Source of the DNA: Diplocarpon mali
Lineage: Eukaryota; Ascomycota; Leotiomycetes; Helotiales; Drepanopezizaceae
NCBI GenBank assembly: GCA_024741835.1
Contig: JAENRP010000142.1
Span: 26,930 to 90,929, forward strand
Length of the DNA stretch: 64,000 nucleotides
Direction: 5' to 3'
The notes under the pieces were generated by a model, which had not been told where the DNA came from, did not search any database, and was given only the letters and a program-made list of their open reading frames with translations. A program made the position numbers and the translations under genes. Below, piece by piece: positions 11,961 through 20,650 of this stretch. Position 1 is the stretch's first letter; every line of letters begins with the position of its first letter.

Positions 11961-12899
11961 AATAATAATAAGGCTTTTTATTACAATTGCTAAATAATTT
12001 TAATTAATATTCTAAGATATTAAAGCTATTACTATAATATTATAGTACCTTTAGGTTCTTTCGTCTTTTGTAATCTAAAGACATTTAATTAAGGCTAAGT
12101 GCTTCTTAAAGTTCTTTTATATTATAATTTCCATTTCCTTATTATTATTTAAATCTTTAAAAGCAATTAGGATATACTTTCTTAGCACTTTATTAAAGCG
12201 TTTAATTAAACTAAATAGGTCTTTAAACGTAAGGTTAATTTGCTAAGCTATAATATTCTCTATAGCTTTCTTTATTATAATTGAACTAGCGTATTTATTA
12301 ATGAATTTTTCCTATTTTAATATCTATCTCTTTTGCTTAAGGTTAAGGGTTTGTATAATAACTTCGACTTCTTAATCTTTAAGCTTAAAGCTGTCTTTGT
12401 CTATTATATCTCTAATCAATTCGTCTACTATATCGGCTTTATCCTTATCTACTATAGTTCTAGATTATTAAGTATCTTTCAGCGTTTAGACTTTATATTA
12501 AGATTCTTAAGTTATACTTATTAATTTCTAGACTTTAGCTGGTTTTATTAGTATTAAAGGAGTAGTAGATCTAGAAAGACGCTGAGTATTTTAAGGGTTT
12601 CTAAATACAGAAGTAGCATTAATATTAATAGATATATTATTATTAACCCACTTTAAAATAAAGATACCTCTAACTTTAGTAGTAGTTTGGTTTAAAGTTT
12701 AATTAGTAAGTACTCCCTTAGGTAGATTGCTAGCTAGACCTATATATATATAAGTTGGGACCTTAAAGTTGATTTCAACGATGCGCTTCTATTCGACCAA
12801 ATCCTTGTCCTATTTCGTACTATATATTATTATTCAAATAGTCTATAGCTATAAATAATTCTAGTATTTTTTAATAGGGATAGCGTTTAGCCTAGGATC

Positions 12900-13860
12900 T
12901 TTAATATAAAGCATCCTATACTTATTAATATGTATAACCCTAGTGTTAATAAAATAAAGGAAAAGAGGGCAATTGTTGTAGTACTTATATAAAGCGCAGT
13001 TAGGTTCTTTATTATTGCAAAAGTTGTAAGTTAATTGTTTTCTATTGCTGTTTCCTTAATATCCTATAGTATTAATATTAGTAGAGTGCTAATTAGGATC
13101 AATTCCTCCTTCTTTAGCCAGCTATTGCATTCTTATATTAGCTAGTTATTCCGAATAATAAGAAGTAAGAGTCTAGTAATAAGAACTACTAGATTAGCTT
13201 ATAGTAGCTGAGTTTTATCTATTATTAAACTAAGGAATATACTATTTTTCTTATAAGAGATTATTAATCCTAGTTTCTAAGCTTTAGATTCGGAGTTCTA
13301 TAAATTAAGTCTTAAGTTCCTTAATTCTAAGGTTAGATCTTACTCTTAGGTCGGGCTTGCAAGTGAAAGGTATAACTACTAGGTTCTTCTTTACCTCTTC
13401 TATAACTTCTAGAGCTTTTAAGTATTCTTGGACCAGGCTCTTAAGGTCTTTAGTATAAAAGGGAATAAGGGCTTTTTCCTACTTTATAATATTAATAGTT
13501 CTTTTACTAAGATTTGATTTTAAAGTAAAGGCTAAGAATTCCTTAAATAAGGCAAAGGTTATAAGGTCTTACTTATTAATCTTAAAATGCTTAATGATCT
13601 TATTTTAAAGGCTAATAGGTAATCTAAGTAAGAAAAGGCGGCCTCTTTCAACTTTATTAAGTATTTTCTAGTTAATTAAAGTATTTGATATATAAGTAAA
13701 AGTCCGATAGTAGTTCTTAAGTTCCTTAAGAGTTTAAGTGATTAGAACAAATTCCTTTAAGAAAGCCAAAGTATTGTAAATTTGCTATTTATTAAATTCT
13801 TAAAATTCAGACTTAAGAGCCTTAATAAGGAGTTTTTATAAACTATGCATTTTCCATTTA
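12900..13860 (-). pseudogene. Gypsy remnant, Gag with degenerate zinc knuckle
   Basis: Minus-strand Gag-like sequence: LKELKNYYRTFTYISNTLI, then KVERGRLFLLRLPISL and ALFKEFLAF, a typical retrotransposon Gag block arrangement. Near 13.0 kb follows a Cys-rich stretch (FCNNKEPNCALYKYYNNCP) and then INTRVIHINKY, matching the 'CxxC...CP ... NTGVIHLNE' end of fungal Gypsy Gag. Palindrome copy 13 lies in frame inside it. Stops are at Gln/Trp codons. Confidence 0.6.
13340..13367. repeat. 28-bp near-palindrome, copy 13
   Basis: In frame inside the Gag remnant, reading PFTCKPDLRVRS on the minus strand. It retains an unmutated Cys codon. Confidence 0.65.
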
Positions 13861-15299
13861 AGAAGGGACTTGATAATATCTTTACTTATATGATTATAAT
13901 AATAAGGAAGTCGAGAAATCATATCCTCTTATATAATACTAAAATCGTAATAAGTTTCCTTATACTACTTAAGAAAATCAGTAATATTAGTACCTATAAA
14001 GTAAGGAGCGCCAAAGGAACTAAGGAGGGGAAAGTGATTAGTAATAGCCTTAAATGTGGCCATTATTATTTTATACTAATCGTCTAGGTTAATAGAATCT
14101 ATAGGAGGTAAAGGGAAAGCTTTAATATTATAAGATTAATTACTAAAAGGAGTGCTTCGAAATTCAAAAGGGCTTAAAGAACGTTTAGAATCCAAGTCAA
14201 TCTTAGAGTAATTAAGATAAGTTTGAAAAGATTTAAATAAAGGGTTAATAAAAAGTTTAAAATTATTATTATTTTTAATATTTTCTAATATTAATATTAA
14301 AAAAGTAAGTAGCAGTCTTAAGTTGTTTAAGGACGCCTTTTTATCCTCCTACTTATAGGCTAGGCCTAAGAGTGGAATTCCGGATTCTATTAAAAGTTTA
14401 ATCTAAGTTTATTAAAAGATTCTAAGTAGGTATTAAACAGCTAATAGGAGCGTTGCAACTAATTATAATAAGATAAGGTTTACTTAATTAAAGACTAATT
14501 TCTAAAATAAGGTTTATATCTAAGATTCTTCTTAGCCTTTAAGCCAATTCCTATTAGTCCTTAGAATAAAGGGGTCTTTAAAAACGATTCTAAGGTAGTT
14601 TTTAAAGTTCTATTAAGCTAAGGCGGTTGAATTATTAGATTCGGATTTCTAAAGATTTTAAGGAAGCACTTTTAATTAGAGTTTGCGCTTAGTATTACTT
14701 AAGTATTTGAAACTATTGCTATTTGAGATTACTATTATAAGGTTCGCTAAACTTTTCATACTAGGAAGCCGAAAATTCCAAAAATCTCAAAGTTAAGGAA
14801 GAAAATAAGGGTTTTTAAAGCAGAGCTGAAAAGGGAAAATCTAAGGTTATTAATAGTTGTTAAATAAAAATCGACAGTTCTAAGTAACTAGGCGATTAAG
14901 GATAAGGTTTTTTTAGAGTTAATCAAAATGCTATAAGTATTTCAAAGATGTATTTTTTTTTTTTTTTTTTAAAAGGCCAGTCTCTTATCTGCAAACTAAG
15001 AGATCGATAAGGTCGTATAAGGACGGAAATCTTAAGAAATCGGTCCTTGCGTAAGTTACTAATATAAAACTAAGGGGAGATAATATAAGAATAGGCCTAA
15101 GGGAAGACCTAAAAACAAAAGGAGGAAGTACTATAAGCAGGCTCTCTTAGATAAGATATTAAGAACAAGTCCTAAGTATAGGGTATATTTAGTACTATAG
15201 TAATGCGCGCTATCTCTATATATAAAAGATGGCCCTTTTATCCTCCTACCGTCTTACGCCGATTATATGATATATGTCATAAGACCTACCTATCTTAGG
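13861..15299. other. AT-rich RIP-degraded DNA upstream of Gypsy gag
   Basis: Probably the leader or 5' LTR region of the minus-strand Gypsy remnant, but I could not define an LTR. It contains palindrome copy 14 and an 18-bp poly-T run at 14953-14970. No gene is supported. Confidence 0.4.
14349..14376. repeat. 28-bp near-palindrome, copy 14
   Basis: CTACTTATAGGC-TAGGCCTAAGAG; upstream of the readable Gag of the Gypsy remnant. Confidence 0.6.
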
Positions 15300-16528
15300 T
15301 CTCTATACTATAAGGCGCCGGTGTTAAGTAGCTAGTAGGTGGGGTTATTGGTTATGATAGCTAAGGGCCGTCGGATGGCGGCGTAGGCACTTACCTCCCC
15401 TATATAGGATCGCTTTCCGTTCTAGTTGAGGTTTTCCGCTAGCAAGGTATGTTTTAGCGGTAGGCTGTCCGTTAGGTCAATAGTTGCGCTAGCTATAGCG
15501 CAGGTAGTTTAGTAGTAAGCGGATAGTGCGATAACCTCTATACTGCTATTATTAGTATCGCTAGTAGATTTATTAGCGTTATTTGCCGACGTATTATTCG
15601 CCTTTTAGCATTTAGCGCTACGTCCCTTAAGCTTTAATGCAGATGATGATGCTGCTGGTATTCTTCTCTGCTATTGCTCCTTATGTTTTTAAAGCTTGTT
15701 GCAATTCGTATAGATATGTCCGACGATGGTAAGGTTATGCTTTCGGTACTATAAGCACTCTGCTATTCCTGGTAGTACTAGCGGTACTGCTCGGGATTGT
15801 TGTATATCGCGGGTAGCCGTCTGTCGCATAGCGTAGGCAGTAGTAAAAGTCTCGATAGTTAAGGAGTGTTTATCGGAGATGTCTAGTATTTTCGGTTCGA
15901 TATTAATAAACTTAGTGACGTCGCGACTACTTAAGTTATCGATAATATAGTCTATTGTATCTAGCAGAGTTGCTAGGAAGAACGAGCCTTTGACCTCGTC
16001 GGATTCAAATACAGGTCTTATCGCTTTAGCTACGGATTGCGTTAACGCTATATAGCGTTTAAACATCTATATCTAGCGTTGATAGAACTTATTAAAGTGG
16101 ATCCTTAGGTTATTACCGTCTGTATAGCAGAGGTTAGTAAGCAAGCGAAATAGTATAATTAATATATTACCTATATCTCGGTCGAAACGGCTGCTTAAGT
16201 ATTTCCACGCTTATAGCGAGGTATCGTACGACGCGACTGATATAATAAGATCATTATATACTAATGATAGCAGTATAACTATAGCCTTATTATCGTTTGC
16301 TTCTTATATATTGATAAGCGCTTTAGTTGCTAGTGCGCTATCGCTAGCAATAGTGGCAAGTCTGGGCTTTTTACTAGAGACAATAGGCCAGAGGCCTACG
16401 TATCGAAAAGCGACCGTCTAAGCTGATCGCCATTCTGTATAGTTATCTCTGCGGGCAGTGAGCTTCGGCAGCGAGTTAGGGTCGAGTTTAAATAAGAATA
16501 AGGAGGTGGTTATATTAGCAGTCGATAT
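15300..16528 (-). pseudogene. Copia remnant: gag and start of protease
   Basis: One minus-strand frame from 16528 down. The start codon position reads ATA (SerThrAlaAsn follows), an ATG lost by RIP. Blocks include DNYTEWR, YVGLWPIV, YDTSL-AWKYLSSRFDRD and an intact 105-codon stretch at 15749-16066 (MFKRYIALTQSVAKAI, KGSFFLATL, DIEPK-type motif). These match Gag of a well-known fungal Copia group. Next comes a zinc knuckle near 15.7 kb (ECL--, then GHIYTNC), and near 15.33 kb LLNTGA, the start of the protease active site (usually DSGA). The element is lost beyond about 15.3 kb, so it is truncated. It is less AT-rich than its neighbours. Confidence 0.75.
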
Positions 16529-16687
16529 CTAAAGCGTGCTTTAGGTAAGGGTGCACTTGCCGCTATATATAGGCAACGTTAGCTATACGCGGTAGTGACG
16601 CAGGGCGCGTTATACAATAGTAAGGGCGGTGCAATTAATTAAGTATTAGATAATAGATAATACTATATAAGATATAGCGTAGCGGTA

Positions 16688-16704
16688 GCTCAGGGCTTAT
16701 AACC
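16688..16704 (-). other. putative primer-binding site of Copia remnant
   Basis: The minus strand reads GGTTATAAGCCCTGAGC immediately inside the LTR. Copia-2 has GTTATAAGCCCTATAAGC at the same place after its 5' LTR (54004), which supports both as the tRNA-primer site. The tRNA is not identified. Confidence 0.5.
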
Positions 16705-16912
16705 TATTATAGTGGTAATGGAAAAAGTAGAATCAATTAGATAAAGAGAAAAAGCTGAGAAGCAGCTTTAGAGCTATTTATATAGGAATACGCTAAACCC
16801 AATTAGGATAGAATAGAACGCTACTCCTCTATATACTGGCGAAGTAGTAGCCGATGTGATATGGCTCCTTCCAATACTATATACATGGACTGGTCCTTAA
16901 GAATAGATACTA
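16705..16912 (-). repeat. 5' LTR of Copia remnant (boundaries approximate)
   Basis: Lies between the inferred primer-binding site and the 3' end of the dehydrogenase gene. The inner end is set by the primer-binding site. The outer end is a guess at the AT-rich to GC-rich transition near TATCTATTCTTAAGG on the minus strand. No partner LTR is present to confirm it. Confidence 0.4.
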
Positions 16913-16957
16913 CCGGAATCGAACCCGCTCGGGTCGGTCGCGGAGCGGGGAGCCCGC

Positions 16958-18400
16958 TCACGAGTGCCAGGCGTTGGCCTCCCACTTGACAAACGACGGG
17001 CCGATCTTCTTCAGGTCCCCGACGCCCAGGTTGGCGGCGTCGAAGGCGATCTCCTGCTTCAGCAGGTCGATGGCCCTCTTGACGCCGGCCTCGCCGTACA
17101 CGTTGGCGAACATGAAGGGGCGGCCGAGGCCGACGGCCCGGACGCCGAGCGCCAGCAGCTTCAGGACGTCGGTGCCGTAGCGGACGCCGCCGTCGGCGTA
17201 GATCTCCATCTGCCGGAACAGGGCCGGGTTGCGCTGGTAGATCTCGAGCGCGACCTCGAGCGAGGAGGGCGCGCCGTCGAGCTGGCGGCCGCCGTGGTTC
17301 GAGAGGATGATGGCCTTGGCGCCCCGCCGGGCCGCGAGCTCGGCGTCCTCGACGGTCATGATGCCCTTGGGGACGATGGGCAGGTCCGTCAGGGTCTGCA
17401 GCTCGTTGAACAGGTCCCAGGTCAGGTAGGTGTAGGCCGAGTTGGCGGAGCCGACGTTGAAGCGGGAGGCGCGGTGGCGGTTGCCGTCGGCGGGGGAGTC
17501 GACGGTGAGGATGATGGCCTTGGAGCCGGCGGCCTTTGCCCGGTCGAAGATGAGCTTCGAGGCCGTGTTGTTGCCGTCGAGGTAGACCTGCTGGAACGTC
17601 ACCTGCGCCGGGTTGGGCTTCGCCGCGGCGATCTGCTCGATGGTGAGGGTGGCGTAGAGCGAGGGCTGGCGGTCGTTAGCTCGGTGCTCCGCCGCGGCTC
17701 GGCTCCCAGCGCGGACGCCGTCGAGCCGGGGGACGGGACGGGACGGGACGCGGACGGGACGGGGATGGGGACGGGGACGGGGACGGGGACGGGGACGGGG
17801 ACGGGGACGGGGACGGGACGGGACGGGGACGGGGACGAGGACGAGGCCGCTCACCATGTACAGGATGTTGGCCGCGGCAGCCGCCCGCACCAGGCCGGCC
17901 TCCGCGTCGGGGTGGGCGTAGCCGGCTCGGGCGCACGGGCTGATGAAGAAGGGCGCCGCGAACTGGTGCCCCAGGATGGTGGTCGGCAGCGAGGACTCGA
18001 TGTCGACGATGTTGCGGACCACGCGCGGCCGCAGCCGGAAGCGCTGGAAGACCTCCAGGTTGTTGCGGTACGACCACTCGCCCGCGGCGCCGTTGCGGTA
18101 GTAGGCGTAGCCCGACGTGTTCATGTACCGGCGCGCGGCCCAGTCGAAATCGGGGAGGCCGACGATGCTGTCGAGGTCGGGGAGAGTCCCGACGGCCGTG
18201 CCGCCGAGGGCCTGCTCGATGCTGCCGTCCGGTTAGCCCGCTGCCTCCGCCGCGTCCCCCCCCGGGCGACGGTCGGCCCAGGCTTCTCCGTGCTCGGGCG
18301 GAGGAGAAGGGACGACGTACCCCGTGTCGGGCTCGTTGAGGAACGGCCTGGTAGCCAGGACCGTGGCCGCGAAGGGCAGCAGAGAGAAGAGGGAGTGCAT
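16958..18400 (-). CDS. secreted-type FMN-dependent alpha-hydroxy-acid (L-lactate-like) dehydrogenase
   Basis: Flavoenzyme of the glycolate oxidase/L-lactate dehydrogenase family, oxidising 2-hydroxy acids with FMN. My model has three exons: 18400-18321, 18221-17855 and 17665-16958, giving 384 aa. Intron 1 (99 nt) starts GTACGT, has branch site CTAAC and ends CAG, phase 2. Intron 2 (189 nt) starts GTGAGC, has CTAAC and ends CAG, phase 0. The N-terminus (MHSLFSLLPFAATVLA) looks like a signal peptide. Key sites: YYRNGAAGEW near residues 67-77, Lys249 in PIVPKG, and the signature LSNHGGRQLDG (catalytic His273, Arg276). DGGVRYGTDVL at about 308-318 and GLGRPF at 328-333 bind the FMN phosphate. All catalytic residues are intact. 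Very GC-rich. Substrate is not determined by sequence; the extracellular location is inferred from the signal peptide. Confidence 0.93.
17727..17846. repeat. minisatellite of GGGAC / GGGGAC units inside intron 2
   Basis: On the plus strand, pentamers GGGAC (17728-17760) pass into nine consecutive hexamers, one GGGGAT and eight GGGGAC (17761-17814), and then a degenerate tail. It lies wholly inside intron 2 of the dehydrogenase gene. The intron is 189 nt, divisible by three and without an in-frame stop, so unspliced RNA would stay in frame and add a 63-residue Pro/Arg/Val-rich insert. Confidence 0.9.
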
Positions 18401-18508
18401 CTTGGGCAAATCGGCGACTTCAGAGGGCGAACGAGAGGAGAGCGGTTGGGTACACGCGGCGTCCGGCCCTTCCTCTCCCCCCCCCTTTCTTCCGGGGAAT
18501 CGACGAAT

Positions 18509-18514
18509 TTTATA
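18509..18514 (-). promoter_or_regulatory. possible TATA box of the dehydrogenase gene
   Basis: TATAAA on the minus strand about 110 bp upstream of the start codon, an AT island in otherwise GC-rich DNA. A CT-rich tract follows before the ATG, common in fungal promoters. Confidence 0.4.
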
Positions 18515-18702
18515 TCGTCGTTCTCCCCCACACGCCATCCTCCGCCTGCCTCCGGCTGCCTCCGCCTGCCCCCGGAGCGGGCAGGCAGGTGGGTGAGAAG
18601 GAATCAGAAATCTCATCTCGCTCGCATCGCTTGGCGAGCGTCACGTTGCCGTGGCGGTGGGTAAACAACATCGCTTGGCGGGTCCGCTGCAGGACGGGGG
18701 GT

Positions 18703-18788
18703 GTGGGTGGAGTGAGTTGGCGTGGGTGGAGCGAGCGGAGTGGGTGGGGTGAGCGGAGTGAGTGGGGGTGAGCGGAGTAAAAGGAGCG
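18703..18788. repeat. purine-rich imperfect repeats
   Basis: Strongly purine-biased plus strand with reiterated GGAGTGAGTGGG and GGTGAGCGGAGT units. It could form triplex-type structure or reflect slippage. No function is shown. Confidence 0.5.
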
Positions 18789-19338
18789 TCGCCGTTCTGC
18801 CATTCCGCCATGTCATGCGAGGGAGGCGACCGCTGGGCCGAACCCCCCTGGTTCTAAGCGAACTCACAACAATGCGAGTGCCGACCAACCCACGCCTCCC
18901 CCCCCAAAGACAGGCGCGGGAAGCGATTGACGGGGAGATGGAGAGGGAGGTGCCCCTCCGCGACGGGCGGACTCTGCTGCGTCTCCGGCTGACGAAGCCT
19001 GGCCGAGCACCTCGTCTTGGTATCATGTCTGGGCATGTCGCTGTCGCGCGCAAAGCCGTCGCGGCCGTCCAGTATGCCGAGTCGGGCGCCTCCCGAGGGG
19101 AGGGCCCTTGGCTCGCCGGGGCAGAAGGCCAGCCAGGAGAGCTCCGCGCGTCAGGGGCCGCCGCGCGCCACAGATGGCCTGCCCGCTATCGCCCGGGTCC
19201 GGCGGGCTGGTCGGCCCCTGACGCGCTGCCGGCGAGAGTCGCGGTCGGGGCCCTCGTGGGGGAGCGGAGACCGGCGATGCTGCGCGTGGTGGCGGGACGA
19301 CCTGCGGGCACGTCTGGATGATGTGCGGCCTGGCGCCG

Positions 19339-19487
19339 GCATGTGTCGGGGAATGCATACAGGAGCATATATATGTATATATATCATACCGGCTCTGGAC
19401 TGAACCGCCAGCATGTGTCGGGGAATGCATGCAGGAGCATATATGTATATATTTATATATATCATACCGGCTCTGGACTGAACCGCC
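19339..19487 (+). repeat. direct repeat of about 75 bp, two copies
   Basis: Copy 1 is 19339-19410 and copy 2 is 19411-19487, directly adjacent. Both read GCATGTGTCGGGGAATGCAT, then AGGAGCATATAT, a TA-rich core and finally CATACCGGCTCTGGACTGAA. They differ by one base before the core and by length of the TATA tract. No coding content is evident. Confidence 0.85.
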
Positions 19488-19501
19488 GTTTCCAAACGGC
19501 G
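19484..19501. repeat. perfect inverted repeat at end of the direct repeat
   Basis: CGCCGTTT-CC-AAACGGCG, eight-base arms around two bases. It starts in the last bases of repeat copy 2. It could be a palindromic binding site or a hairpin. Confidence 0.6.
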
Positions 19502-20650
19502 CCAGCTCCGGGTCGGGGACGTCAGCGGCCATCCCGCATATCCGGGGAGAGCAGAGAGGCATCGGGCGATGCCCCCCCCCCCGCACGCGGCTCTAGCCCG
19601 AGCCGGGAGGCTGATTGTTGTTTGCACGTCCGAGACCCGTCTGGCTGCATTCCTGCGACGTGACCTCTCAGCTGGGGAATGCTTTCGCGCGGTCACATCG
19701 ACATTCCCGTGCTGAGCCCCGCGCAGGAGGTCCACGAGCGCGGGAAGCCCACCGGCCTCTGGCAGCGAGGGAGCCATGGCGAGCACGGGACAGCAGCCGT
19801 CCCGGCCCGGCACACGGCTACGCGGGTCCGGGACGGCGTCGGCGCCCGCATCCACGGCGACGGGTTCTCCCGCCGGTCCGCGCACGACCGCGGATCCATT
19901 CCAGCGCGCGGGCCTGGCTGCTCCCAGGGGATTTCGGGACGCGGTCCCGCGGGATGCGGGATGCGGATGGGGATCGGGTCGGATCCCGACCGGGCGGGAT
20001 CGCTACGCCGACTAGACGCCGCACGACGATGTATTCCTCGTTCCTTGGACTGTCAGTAGGCTCGTTCCTCAAGCGTGCCTCTGCCATGTGCTGCATCGCA
20101 GGCTGTGTGGAATCATGCCTTCGGCCGAGCCCGGATTACAGATTATACTTCTACCCCGCCCCCACGAGGGGGTTCCCGATCGCTCACAGCTCGACCCGCC
20201 AGCTGCGGTGGTGCGACGCGCTCCATGCGAACCTCCCTCTCTCGTGCCCCGGTCGCAGCGCGGTGCCTGCGCAGATGGTTTCCCTACGAGGTTTGTTTAC
20301 CGTTCGCTTAAGACCTCCCCCCTGCCCCCCCCCGTTCGCGCTCCCGCCGGCCAAACCCCGTCGCCGGCGCCCGGGCCGCCGCACACGCCCTCCACGAATC
20401 CGTCGGATCCAGCGCGTCCCTTGCGCGGGCTTGTGAGGGCTTCGCAGGAGGGGGAGCCGGTGCCCATCCAGATCCAGTCCCGCATGCTAGATAGCCCCGA
20501 TCGCGCTCCTGTCGGTGTTTCTCGCATCGCGGCGCGGCGGCTTCTTCCTGGCTGGCCGTGTCGCTCCGGTACTGCCCAAAAATAGACTGCAGATGGGGAT
20601 CACAACTGGAATTCCGAGAGATGAGTATGGGATCGGGAGACCGCTAGCAG

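Larger units (their letters stand above)
18401..20650. other. GC-rich intergenic region, no gene supported
   Basis: Very GC-rich DNA upstream of the dehydrogenase gene. Many long open frames overlap on both strands, as expected by chance at this GC content. None shows a recognisable domain, a consistent start or splice structure. It holds purine-rich repeats and a duplicated AT-core element (listed separately). Confidence 0.5.

Noticed and set aside
16911..16990. Minus-strand GGTTCGATTCC, like a tRNA T-arm or B box
   Set aside because: No matching A box, anticodon stem or acceptor stem could be folded around it; the T-stem does not pair.
17666..17854. Pro/Arg-rich repeat domain in the dehydrogenase
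   Set aside because: The stretch is bounded by good GTGAGC donor, CTAAC branch and CAG acceptor sites, and its removal joins conserved family sequence (NILYM to PSLYATLT), so it is an intron.
16964..18664. 566-codon plus-strand open frame
   Set aside because: It lies antisense to the dehydrogenase exons, has no domain, and results from the high GC content of the gene.
18510..20585. Many long open frames on both strands
   Set aside because: They overlap one another in all frames in GC-rich DNA, lack domains and splice structure, and some run through the duplicated TATA element.
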